From the IMG/VR virus record IMGVR_UViG_3300034198_013414, positions 1 to 43,262 of that record: a stretch of DNA of 43,262 bases. One strand, 5' to 3'. A program made the translations under genes and the position numbers. The notes beneath the pieces are model-generated. The model made no database searches and had not been told where the DNA came from. It saw nothing but the letters and a program-made list of their open reading frames with translations. Origin of the DNA: a virus. Of the stretch, positions 38,201 through 42,339 are shown in pieces. Positions within the stretch are counted from its first letter, which is position 1, and every line of letters starts with the position of its first letter.

Positions 38201-39028
38201 CAGATCCGCCAGAAGGGCCCTCAAGCCTGGTATGACGAAGCCCGACTTGATGGAGTAATGCTTTACATCCAGAAGCGGGATGTCAGCACTCTGCCGAATC
38301 CTCCTGCGGGCGCGAAGTCTACCCACAACAACCGCCCCGAAGGGTATGCAGACTACAAGCCCGGTATGCTGTATGTCGATCCCTTCAAGGTTAAGATCGC
38401 GGCTGCAACTGAGGAAGTTGAAGCCGAAGAGACGGAGTACTTCTTTGTGGCCTTCACTGGTCACCGTCCCGACAAGATCGGCGGATACAATCCCAATGCG
38501 GAGAAGCGCATCTGGGTACGTGAACAGATTGCGGCTCAGCTTGAGCGTGGTCTTGCCAAGCACGGTGAGAAGCTCTGGCTAATCACTGGCGGTGCCCTTG
38601 GCGTTGACCAGGATGCGGCAGAGATTGCGCACGAGATGGGTATCCCGTTCACGGTCATGATCCCCTGTGTAGAGCAGGAGGCTATGTGGCCCCGCGAAGC
38701 CAAGCAGCGCTACTGGAACATGCTGGAAGTTGCCAGCGAAGTCGTCCAGGTCAGCGAGAAGACCTATGGCGAAGACAAGTTCTGCATGCAGCGCCGTAAC
38801 ATGCAGATGATTGACTGCGCCGATATCGTCATTGCTGTCTGGGATGGCAGCACTGGCGGTACAAAGAATGCGGTTGATTACGCTGAAGAGTCGGGCCTGA
38901 AGATTATCTTCATCGATCCCAATGACTTCGACGCCGAGGTTGAGGCTGAAGAGAAGCCCGCCCCTGCTCCCTCGGAGAAGAAGGCCGGTGTCGCGGCACG
39001 TCTTAACCGTATCACGGGTAAGAAGTAG
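32231..39028 (+). CDS. Giant multidomain protein with DUF4326 and SLOG (YspA/YpsA-like) domains, 2265 aa
   Basis: Start ATG 32231 with TAGGAGGTAACTC. N-terminus: two hydrophobic helices (about 4-27 and 37-57), a Lys/Pro/Ala repeat stretch (about 155-240), a third helix near 356-380, and a Cys cluster CGPETCVGCG...CNVC (about 392-415). Residues 500-1640 are a large unrecognised soluble part, internal start at 500. About 1635-1755 is highly acidic. Residues 1763-1850 match DUF4326 (VYVGRPSKWGNPF, CHCAPEACHADVLL). About 1860-1912 holds several CxxC zinc-ribbon-like pairs. Residues 2070-2235 are a SLOG domain: VAFTGHRPDKIGG, LITGGALGVDQDAAE, CADIVIAVWDGSTGGT. SLOG proteins bind nucleotides and NAD-derived ligands. 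Overall role unknown; a nucleotide-signal sensor or host-takeover platform is a guess. Confidence 0.75.
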   Translation: MSRIQLAITAIVAVVFAVFATALTVEAQLAPTLSQQAAALVSFFVTSFVLVTEAATRIAPRIPASLVVRFANSVKPTTPILLAEGKDHPMVRVILAFVARFLANVYAIVLPLRRTVAAQSAASLRLQALTRHAARLARRNCWTTIRLDRWLRSKGVHIPKAVAKPAPKAIAKPVAKAPVKPAPAPAIEVAAVTEVAVEAVAEPAVKPAPKAASKPVAKPVAKAAAKPVAKFPRVTKAMTFSAHIAAAKAKQVTPVKPVAIGAKIVVIKTTLAKRIEAAVCGNTGKSAQDTASVFFAMTATEDAQKRTRKRELSRQRRNAVKASSPLIAVLAAAAPTFSQAVEAAWAKSPAEFLAGPGFLFVVGIVGILFVVVGNALATKLEAMVKAKPSEADCGPETCVGCGVAGFGSKGQFCNVCQADGTELTMRGGYDRLYAGIPSDAISAIAARLMAACEDIFAEVNNDLNGEATSTNNDTKASVKPGIILASTKHTGAPTPKENKMGNKKVRVCTPGTFAAFLEEACATSPAADDSPGLLEGLVVADDDTDAVANAKKLGLVTIRVLQKGMTLYCTPEAKKVSMAALRFKGKTLGRIAKYADSYWISRVTARVVLPGKVLDLGKIAAALVKFFDGLVLVRADVAKAMGLTAPMVARILTSEGLIKGMCIPLPARYFPEGVCIIASEVKTEWSATQNDYALCWIPGTAALTKEKAVMSLQSILMLLGAEVNSKEFYQLIAGYIAYAKKRLPDFLKGLDEDADDFVAGDEEAKVEDNRNSVLAKLLGAMRIPVLPFRMLAQQLVGTLSKNIEPGSMKIAPVTEEGSDLWATYPIPVLWPMLHAAWIAEGQHSEEVATKAKQTMELETKTADGRLIVYCTNFARWAKNNCAPNLAIFFRNPTGETSGTVAEIRELPESLNIFIIGVSGRMVIMFTTASGDTVVLLLQANEGMDYDDRCPTARGKLAMLIVKGLAWRTALADKAKLNAEKRAQKNALRAKMVAGIPENKSLWTRLNAATILGQAFKVKTENFVITAVTEPEAPVEATTAGMSHESLYESVMNMEENVFQKAIGIVANAKIYGMSLAVGWVKLPTFLEELREEISETLLFGVTLSDIVDAAVKMTGYAEAWASYRMVQVYQVWLDLVTEGKGREGWAFVPAVLRKLSLGAKSLFVDPAKRVAVLGEDMQPLFENGTKVTAPVRNEEGEIVTHLVAGELSSKVYTLWADYRQWCIDEVESLANAQWEAGRQNVLHQTLTAWLGRTEDEAPGEETEAWLYWNWSPGSFKNLQAWTNQELIHKIMAPAGHESNRRYRVVSAMLAGGNISRAKKALWLAYSAMPIRAAIELVDSQIESYILKNFEAEDRDAAVKMAWLAFANRYLQPAEKAKKVGKDAKPQALEITITEDANGNLKANGGIATTAFFVGGPWEYLTDWMSSNGIAAINGLDDNSLGEARQLALYLGKGGTPTVRQDAEALLAYIRGEKNCGGFGGDGEKLGWGIDGLLSLPGVRISDGREANGFEGQLATVSEIGRQIELRRKNKGEELRHALADLKKAKKPSETKIAEAQAELDSFNAMSTLEAADSFGFLRRLIEIFPGTAVKAELVEREWVTEWNPDIKTKDENGKTVMGRTVAVGTRFAPQGLNSFLILTFLGDDNGPQGGGEEDLNDVFSGDEPEEDTYEEGYEDEPSHEYDISEDADEMPEPEDAEEPDFGEENPDFDPSQYGDEEEESEVFEEDEKAKSSDRFDYTDCWVDSEDEESEATEASAPVVANAAPAVYNRADKDIPSGAVYVGRPSKWGNPFVLGRDGNREEVIAKYEAWVKAQVNLMDSLGELTGKSLICHCAPEACHADVLLRLANKTEEEAEESIPTSVCEVCEGAGCRICTNACEDCKVEGDFVAGLCPTCEARYEDNGPSMAAVCPVAEDEESEDFKSTTLGLPNREADKREVEAKLGLREDGQGFDGEIQTPNGSIIATEYARIVYGDHGPYIEFDADSVDLSEWQIRQKGPQAWYDEARLDGVMLYIQKRDVSTLPNPPAGAKSTHNNRPEGYADYKPGMLYVDPFKVKIAAATEEVEAEETEYFFVAFTGHRPDKIGGYNPNAEKRIWVREQIAAQLERGLAKHGEKLWLITGGALGVDQDAAEIAHEMGIPFTVMIPCVEQEAMWPREAKQRYWNMLEVASEVVQVSEKTYGEDKFCMQRRNMQMIDCADIVIAVWDGSTGGTKNAVDYAEESGLKIIFIDPNDFDAEVEAEEKPAPAPSEKKAGVAARLNRITGKK
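33728..39028 (+). CDS. Possible shorter product of the giant gene from an internal start, 1766 aa
   Basis: Codon 500 is an ATG at 33728 preceded by CCTAAGGAGAACAAG, a strong ribosome site at ideal spacing. The product would start MGNKKVRVCTPGTF, lacking all three hydrophobic helices and the first Cys cluster, so a soluble form of the protein could be made from the same gene. Alternatively two ancestral genes were fused by loss of a stop between them. Seen: site and frame. Inferred: use. Confidence 0.4.
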   Translation: MGNKKVRVCTPGTFAAFLEEACATSPAADDSPGLLEGLVVADDDTDAVANAKKLGLVTIRVLQKGMTLYCTPEAKKVSMAALRFKGKTLGRIAKYADSYWISRVTARVVLPGKVLDLGKIAAALVKFFDGLVLVRADVAKAMGLTAPMVARILTSEGLIKGMCIPLPARYFPEGVCIIASEVKTEWSATQNDYALCWIPGTAALTKEKAVMSLQSILMLLGAEVNSKEFYQLIAGYIAYAKKRLPDFLKGLDEDADDFVAGDEEAKVEDNRNSVLAKLLGAMRIPVLPFRMLAQQLVGTLSKNIEPGSMKIAPVTEEGSDLWATYPIPVLWPMLHAAWIAEGQHSEEVATKAKQTMELETKTADGRLIVYCTNFARWAKNNCAPNLAIFFRNPTGETSGTVAEIRELPESLNIFIIGVSGRMVIMFTTASGDTVVLLLQANEGMDYDDRCPTARGKLAMLIVKGLAWRTALADKAKLNAEKRAQKNALRAKMVAGIPENKSLWTRLNAATILGQAFKVKTENFVITAVTEPEAPVEATTAGMSHESLYESVMNMEENVFQKAIGIVANAKIYGMSLAVGWVKLPTFLEELREEISETLLFGVTLSDIVDAAVKMTGYAEAWASYRMVQVYQVWLDLVTEGKGREGWAFVPAVLRKLSLGAKSLFVDPAKRVAVLGEDMQPLFENGTKVTAPVRNEEGEIVTHLVAGELSSKVYTLWADYRQWCIDEVESLANAQWEAGRQNVLHQTLTAWLGRTEDEAPGEETEAWLYWNWSPGSFKNLQAWTNQELIHKIMAPAGHESNRRYRVVSAMLAGGNISRAKKALWLAYSAMPIRAAIELVDSQIESYILKNFEAEDRDAAVKMAWLAFANRYLQPAEKAKKVGKDAKPQALEITITEDANGNLKANGGIATTAFFVGGPWEYLTDWMSSNGIAAINGLDDNSLGEARQLALYLGKGGTPTVRQDAEALLAYIRGEKNCGGFGGDGEKLGWGIDGLLSLPGVRISDGREANGFEGQLATVSEIGRQIELRRKNKGEELRHALADLKKAKKPSETKIAEAQAELDSFNAMSTLEAADSFGFLRRLIEIFPGTAVKAELVEREWVTEWNPDIKTKDENGKTVMGRTVAVGTRFAPQGLNSFLILTFLGDDNGPQGGGEEDLNDVFSGDEPEEDTYEEGYEDEPSHEYDISEDADEMPEPEDAEEPDFGEENPDFDPSQYGDEEEESEVFEEDEKAKSSDRFDYTDCWVDSEDEESEATEASAPVVANAAPAVYNRADKDIPSGAVYVGRPSKWGNPFVLGRDGNREEVIAKYEAWVKAQVNLMDSLGELTGKSLICHCAPEACHADVLLRLANKTEEEAEESIPTSVCEVCEGAGCRICTNACEDCKVEGDFVAGLCPTCEARYEDNGPSMAAVCPVAEDEESEDFKSTTLGLPNREADKREVEAKLGLREDGQGFDGEIQTPNGSIIATEYARIVYGDHGPYIEFDADSVDLSEWQIRQKGPQAWYDEARLDGVMLYIQKRDVSTLPNPPAGAKSTHNNRPEGYADYKPGMLYVDPFKVKIAAATEEVEAEETEYFFVAFTGHRPDKIGGYNPNAEKRIWVREQIAAQLERGLAKHGEKLWLITGGALGVDQDAAEIAHEMGIPFTVMIPCVEQEAMWPREAKQRYWNMLEVASEVVQVSEKTYGEDKFCMQRRNMQMIDCADIVIAVWDGSTGGTKNAVDYAEESGLKIIFIDPNDFDAEVEAEEKPAPAPSEKKAGVAARLNRITGKK

Positions 39029-39041
39029 CCATTAGATTGAG

Positions 39042-39067
39042 TAGCCCAGCAATGGGCTATTCTTTCT
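39042..39067 (+). terminator. Rho-independent terminator, GCAA loop
   Basis: TAGCCCA / TGGGCTA with GCAA loop, then TTCTTTCT, after the giant gene. Confidence 0.87.
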
Positions 39068-39070
39068 ATA

Positions 39071-39104
39071 ATACAAAAATAGTACAAATAGTCGTAAAAA
39101 AGTC
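39071..39104 (+). promoter_or_regulatory. Box A variants without a clear box B
   Basis: ATACAAAAATAGT (39071-39083) and a second ACAAATAGTCGT, followed by AAAAAAGTCC. No TATGGG-type box B follows. The AAAAATAGTCGT phrase is shared with the second promoter unit before the giant non-coding region. Confidence 0.45.
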
Positions 39105-39312
39105 CAGATACTCCGCTGGGCTGCGCCGAGTCCTCGCCTCTGATTCACTCCGCTGCGCTACGCTCATCAGAACCACAGGACACACCACTCCGCTGCGCTA
39201 CGTGGTTACCCTGCTTCGCTGCGCTCCGCAGGTAGCAACACAGCCTGCTCCGCTGCGCTACGCAGGCAACAGCAACAACGCCGCAGCACAGGCATCGCTG
39301 CGCTCGCCTTTC
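39105..39312 (+). repeat. Cluster of hairpins with a constant CGCTGCGCT loop
   Basis: Stems differ but pair: CTGAT/ATCAG (39141-39170), CCAC/GTGG (39185-39205), CCTGC/GCAGG (39210-39232), GCCTGC/GCAGGC (39243-39267), AGGC/GCCT (39290-39310), each enclosing YCGCTGCGCTMC. A diverged copy CCGCTGGGCTGCG is at 39112. No ORF here. Related copies lie at 39990-40006 and 40452-40472. Confidence 0.7.
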
Positions 39313-39353
39313 ATGATGAGCCGCCTTTGGCTCACTTACCACGGAGAACGTCA

Positions 39354-39833
39354 ATGGAACAGAATCGCAAGTTTCTCACCCTCAAGGTCTCGGGCTTCGG
39401 CTACATGGGCAAGCAGCCCGTGATCGGGGCCAGCGGAAAGTACGCGGACTTCTCGGTCAGTTCGTCCTACGGGACGGAGGACACCAACTGGACGCGGGTG
39501 CGTCTGGTCGGCCAGGAGCTCGTGAACTGGTTCGTCGCAAAGGCGGACGAGAGCGGGTACAATTTCGTGCACATCGACGGGGCAGGCCTCGAGACGGAGT
39601 CCTGGCAGAGCGATGACAAGGCCTGGCACAACGCCACCAGGCTCATCGTGTACAGCAAGGCCCAGATTCGTCTCTTGGCCACCGAGAAGGCGCTTATGCG
39701 TCGTCACGGTGTTGTCGAGGAGCCCGCCAAGGCACCCGCCAAGCCCGCTGCCAAGGCTCCCGCGAGGCCTGCCAAGCCCGCCGCCAAGCCTGCCGCCCGC
39801 AAGTCCGCCCCTGTTGCTGGCGACTGGGACTAG
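39354..39833 (+). CDS. SSB-like single-stranded DNA-binding protein, 159 aa
   Basis: ATG 39354 after ACGGAGAACGTCA. Residues 5-110 resemble an OB-fold SSB: KVSGFGYMGKQPVIGASGKY, then ADFSVSSSYG, WTRVRLVGQELVNWF, and GAGLETESWQ. Residues 122-152 are a Lys/Pro/Ala linker, and the chain ends AGDWD, an acidic aromatic tip like the SSB tail that recruits partners in replication (usually DDDIPF). It would coat DNA during phage replication or recombination. The sequence is diverged, so a related OB-fold protein is possible. Its linker resembles that in the giant protein. Confidence 0.65.
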   Translation: MEQNRKFLTLKVSGFGYMGKQPVIGASGKYADFSVSSSYGTEDTNWTRVRLVGQELVNWFVAKADESGYNFVHIDGAGLETESWQSDDKAWHNATRLIVYSKAQIRLLATEKALMRRHGVVEEPAKAPAKPAAKAPARPAKPAAKPAARKSAPVAGDWD

Positions 39834-39837
39834 AGAA

Positions 39838-39878
39838 CCCCCCTCTCACACTTACAGTGTGGGAGGGGAACTTTTTTA
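39838..39878 (+). terminator. Strong rho-independent terminator
   Basis: CCCCTC / GAGGGG and CACAC / GTGTG stems with a 5-nt loop, then TTTTTT. Confidence 0.93.
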
Positions 39879-39889
39879 CCCCCACGAAA

Positions 39890-39906
39890 CCCCCCTACTC
39901 GGGGGG
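39890..39906 (+). repeat. C6/G6 hairpin
   Basis: CCCCCC-TACTC-GGGGGG directly after the SSB terminator, without a T tail. It may back up termination or protect an RNA end. Confidence 0.6.
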
Positions 39907-39927
39907 AAACCCCTTTACTAGGGTCGG

Positions 39928-39966
39928 CCAAAAATAGTTGCATTACTAGTATGGCCAGACAGAGTC
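39928..39966 (+). promoter_or_regulatory. Diverged box A/box B unit before non-coding region B, gap 11
   Basis: CCAAAAATAGT (39928-39938) and TATGGCCAGACAGAGTC (39950-39966). The gap is 11, the next step of the 3-nt series; the TAA/TAG of box B is lost. Confidence 0.45.
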
Positions 39967-39989
39967 CAGGTAATAGGATTCTATTAGGC

Positions 39990-40006
39990 TCGCTGCGCTC
40001 GCCTCA
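39990..40006 (+). repeat. CGCTGCGCT-loop hairpin, dispersed copy
   Basis: AGGC-TCGCTGCGCTC-GCCT, the same family as the cluster at 39105-39312. Confidence 0.6.
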
Positions 40007-40397
40007 CATGGCGGATAGTAGCTACCGCTACTCGTACCAGATGAGGCCTGTCGGCTTCTGGTATGTATCAGACAGGGGCGGTTCCCAGTCCGCTTAACAT
40101 AAAAACTGGGAAGGGGCAGTTACGCGCCCCGTACCCATGTTCCCAACCTCGGGGGAGCATGGTGAGCCTAGTTAGGCGTACCCAGGAGGAGAGTAGACTG
40201 GGCTCAAGACTCCAGTAGATACCACACCAGTAGTTGTCGGGTATCAAAGCACTAGAAAGGGCCTGTCGGGTTCTAGTGTAAGTAGACAGGTGCGGTTGCC
40301 AATTCCGCATTACGATTTGGATAAGCCTCCTCTTGGGCTGATAGACTCGTAACTAGTAGTGACCCTGCTAGTGTCCTAATGCGAGATAGAGAGATAG

Positions 40398-40436
40398 AAC
40401 CCCAGCACAGTAGGATGTGTTGGGGTTTTATTTTTA
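40398..40436 (+). terminator. Strong rho-independent terminator ending RNA B
   Basis: AACCCCA / TGGGGTT outer and CACA / TGTG inner stems, then TTATTTTTA. Confidence 0.92.
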
Positions 40437-40451
40437 CTCCGCTACACAGTA

Positions 40452-40472
40452 TTAGGCTCGCTGCGCTCGCCT
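40452..40472 (+). repeat. CGCTGCGCT-loop hairpin, dispersed copy
   Basis: AGGC-TCGCTGCGCTC-GCCT, the same as the copy at 39990, again just before a gene start region. Confidence 0.6.
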
Positions 40473-40520
40473 TTCATGGTGAAGACATTATGTGTGTCTT
40501 CGTAACAAACGGAGTCTGTC

Positions 40521-40727
40521 ATGGTCCCTGTTGAGTTCGTGTCTTTTGAGGATTGCTTCAACATTCCTGTCGGTAGCGAAGATGAGGTCATTGACCGCAT
40601 CGACTGGAGCCATCGCCCGGACAGTCCTGAAGAGTTTGTCGATTTCGAGGAATACGAGGAAGATGCCAGCACTGGTTCTGAGTCTCTCATTGAGGCCGTT
40701 CACGTGGCTCGTCGCTTCTTCGTGTAA
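40521..40727 (+). CDS. Acidic small protein, 68 aa
   Basis: ATG 40521 after AACGGAGTCTGTC. Very acidic (FEDCFNIPVGSEDEVIDRID and then FVDFEEYEEDAS), ending in a short amphipathic VHVARRFFV. Soluble; small acidic phage proteins are often nucleic-acid mimics or inhibitors of host enzymes, which is a general observation only. It lies between the two structured non-coding regions. Family unknown. Confidence 0.68.
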   Translation: MVPVEFVSFEDCFNIPVGSEDEVIDRIDWSHRPDSPEEFVDFEEYEEDASTGSESLIEAVHVARRFFV

Positions 40728-40955
40728 TCCTCAGACCTGAGTAGGTCTATAAAATGCTCACAAGTTTACGGCGTCACGCAGGTTACATTGCGAATAGTAG
40801 GGGATGTAAACCCTATTGTTCGTACTGCAAGACGTCACCTTCTAATCCTTCTAGAAACACATGAACGCGCCTACCGTTCATGGAAACCTAGGGGTGTCAG
40901 GGTTGCAAACCTGGCTATAAAGATAGGCTGGCTGTTAGTGGGCCTCAGCCACTAA

Positions 40956-41149
40956 TGGACAAGATGAACACGGGGTGGTTACTAGTTAGTCCCTTGCTTC
41001 TAGTAACGAGATAAACATAGGGTTTATTACTGGCGGAGCCCTGCCGCGAGTAATGAGAGTAAACATGGGCTAATTATTAGGGACCCCTGCCCTAGTAGTT
41101 ATATAGACATGGGGTGGTTACTAGTTCGCTAGTAACGACTGGGAAGGGG
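40956..41149 (+). repeat. Tandem hairpin-plus-linker units, about 46 nt each
   Basis: Four to five units within RNA C. Linkers keep ATAAACATGGG or ATAGACATGGGG or GATGAACACGGGG, while stem arms change together. A fifth, shorter linker is GACTGGGAAGGGG at 41137-41149. Confidence 0.65.
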
Positions 41150-41202
41150 TTCGCACGCTAGCAAATAAGACGACCCGTACCCTTTTGATTAGTCTGGTGA
41201 CG

Positions 41203-41248
41203 CTAGATATACCATTATGGATATCTAGTTATGGGTTCGATTCCCATA
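41203..41248 (+). ncRNA. tRNA-like double hairpin
   Basis: CTAGATAT / ATATCTAG (41203-41228) followed by a T-arm look-alike TATGGG-TTCGATT-CCCATA (41230-41248), with the conserved TTCGATTCC of tRNAs. I could not find a 5' acceptor strand matching the bases after the T-arm, so this is not called a tRNA gene. Confidence 0.4.
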
Positions 41249-41314
41249 TGATTGAATTACTAGGTGAGAAACAGCCTAGTATAGGGGAGCACAAATAATG
41301 GTGTCCCGTGACCT

Positions 41315-41346
41315 TGCTCCATGTCTGTAAACTGGAGCACTTTTTA
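41315..41346 (+). terminator. Rho-independent terminator ending RNA C
   Basis: GCTCCA / TGGAGC with an 11-nt loop, then ACTTTTTAT. Confidence 0.85.
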
Positions 41347-41387
41347 TAACCTCAGAGGTAATGTTACCTCTTTACTGGAGAATGAAC

Positions 41388-41945
41388 ATGAAAGACATTG
41401 TCCTTGACTTTATCATCCAGAAGACTCTGGAGAGTATCTGTGAAGAGCATGATTGGAACATCGAGGTTGTCCAGAAGAGCACGAAGAACTTCTACTCCGC
41501 TAAGGAACAGGACCCCTGGAGCAAGAGGTGGGAAGATACGACCTTCAAGGTCAGTTTTCCGAACACCATCCAGGTAGTTGACTTGGAGTTCCAGGGTCTG
41601 TACTGGGACCATGGCACTGGCTGGAGAGATGTCGGCATCTCTTTGGAGAACAGTGTCCACGAGAATTGCTTCTACCAGATTGCTCACCTGGTATCCATGA
41701 CTCCCGTGTTCCTTGAGACGTTGAAGAAGGGTCTGAAGTTGTGGGGAGAAGTCCTCACTAACGAGACAGACTCTATCATGCGCATGGAGAAGGGCAGCAA
41801 GGAACTTCAGGATTTCAGGGAACAGATCAAGGCCAAGAGAGCCAAGGTCAACGCCCGTGATCCTGAACTCGCTCCTTACTACGAGCCCAGCTCCCGACTG
41901 GAATGTCAAGAGTTTCTGCTGGGAAACATCTTCCCAGAGAACTAG
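41388..41945 (+). CDS. Unknown protein, 185 aa
   Basis: I choose ATG 41388 (MKDIVLDFIIQKTL): TACTGGAG lies 8 bases before it, while the ATG at 41382 is too close and the frame start at 41361 lies in the leader. Soluble alpha/beta protein with several Trp and a charged helical C-terminal half. No family recognised. A small hairpin GAGGTAAtgTTACCTC (41354-41371) precedes the ribosome site. Starts a run of small genes that goes to the window end. Confidence 0.72.
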   Translation: MKDIVLDFIIQKTLESICEEHDWNIEVVQKSTKNFYSAKEQDPWSKRWEDTTFKVSFPNTIQVVDLEFQGLYWDHGTGWRDVGISLENSVHENCFYQIAHLVSMTPVFLETLKKGLKLWGEVLTNETDSIMRMEKGSKELQDFREQIKAKRAKVNARDPELAPYYEPSSRLECQEFLLGNIFPEN

Positions 41946-41950
41946 TAGTC

Positions 41951-42000
41951 CAATAGGTCAACAGCCTGTAACCTGCCCGTTGGTAGGATAACCTATTGGG
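41951..42000 (+). ncRNA. Closed stem between genes
   Basis: CCAATAGGT / ACCTATTGG, nine perfect pairs, closing about 32 bases with smaller internal pairings (CAAC / GTTG). It lies directly before the tRNA-like element. It could be part of the same RNA. Coordinates are given to within one base. Confidence 0.45.
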
Positions 42001-42031
42001 TGTCATGTCCAGTAGCCACAAAGGCTGAATC

Positions 42032-42100
42032 ACTTCCTTATGGTATTGCAAACCCGCCTTCTGCGGGTCTAGCAGATAGGTTCGAATCCTATCAGGAAGA
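42032..42100 (+). ncRNA. Degenerate tRNA-like element
   Basis: Acceptor-like CTTCCTT / CAGGAAG (six of seven pairs), anticodon-type stem ACCCG / CGGGT with loop CCTTCTG, and a proper T-arm GATAGG-TTCGAAT-CCTATC. The D-arm is reduced to GGT / ACC or absent, total length is about 68 bases, and position 33 is C instead of T. If functional the anticodon would be TTC (Glu), but these defects suggest a decayed tRNA or a tRNA mimic. Confidence 0.45.
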
Positions 42101-42129
42101 CTTTCCCCCTTATGTCCTTGGAGGACAAC

Positions 42130-42336
42130 ATGCTGACTGTAGACTTTTTGAAGAACATAGAGACTGGATCTGCGTTTATCAAGATCTACCAGGGAGATGT
42201 CATGATCCTTGGCCTTGATGTCCGCGCTGACAATAGCATGGAAGTCCATGACTGGAACGGATATGCTGGTGACAAGGTCAGCGCTATCCATGCCGTTATC
42301 GGGGACTTCCTCAATCACTCTGGTTTGGAGGAGTAA
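42130..42336 (+). CDS. Unknown small protein, 68 aa
   Basis: ATG 42130 after TTGGAGGACAAC. The ribosome site sits in a small hairpin TGTCC / GGACA that recurs before 42551. Product is an acidic alpha/beta protein (MLTVDFLKNIETGSAFI..), soluble. Its stop is 3 bases before the next start, so the two are likely co-translated. Family unknown. Confidence 0.7.
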   Translation: MLTVDFLKNIETGSAFIKIYQGDVMILGLDVRADNSMEVHDWNGYAGDKVSAIHAVIGDFLNHSGLEE

Positions 42337-42339
42337 GTC

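Larger units (their letters stand above)
39967..40436 (+). ncRNA. Structured non-coding RNA B with two copies of a pseudoknot motif
   Basis: No supported ORF. Copy 1: TACCAGA (40035-40041) pairs with TCTGGTA (40057-40063), and CCTGTC (40047-40052) pairs with GACAGG (40071-40076), interleaved as an H-type pseudoknot. Copy 2: CACTAGAA (40250-40257) with TTCTAGTG (40271-40278), and CCTGTC (40262-40267) with GACAGG (40285-40290). Stem 1 differs in sequence between copies but stays paired. Each copy is followed by GCGG / CCGC (40078-40093 and 40292-40308). Other stems: GATACC/GGTATC (40218-40245), GGGGC/GCCCC, and CTCG plus ACTAG with CTAGT plus CGAG before the terminator at 40398. Confidence 0.68.
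40760..41346 (+). ncRNA. Structured non-coding RNA C with tandem covarying hairpins
   Basis: About 590 bases without a supported ORF, ending in a terminator. Stems include CGAA..AGGG/CCCTATTGTTCG (40790-40822), CATGAAC/GTTCATG (40860-40882), TTAGTGG/CCACTAA (40935-40955), then a tandem series: GTTACTAG/CTAGTAAC (40978-41007), ATTACT plus GCGG / CCGC plus AGTAAT (41026-41054), ATTATTAGGG / CCCTAGTAGT (41073-41099), GTTACTAG-TTCG-CTAGTAAC (41117-41136). The hairpins are joined by similar linkers (GAGATAAACATAGGG, GAGAGTAAACATGGG, TATATAGACATGGGG) at 45-47-base pitch. A tRNA-like anticodon-type hairpin and T-arm follow (41203-41248). Confidence 0.62.

Noticed and set aside
40035-40093. preQ1 riboswitch
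   Set aside because: It is an H-type pseudoknot, but stem and loop lengths and loop bases do not fit the class I consensus, and it is not directly in front of a gene.
41203-41252. A complete tRNA gene
   Set aside because: The T-arm look-alike is good, but no matching 5' acceptor strand, proper D-arm or 7-base anticodon loop could be placed.
42000-42218. A 72-aa ORF overlapping the tRNA-like element
   Set aside because: It has no ribosome site, crosses the T-arm, and conflicts with the better-supported start at 42130 in another frame.
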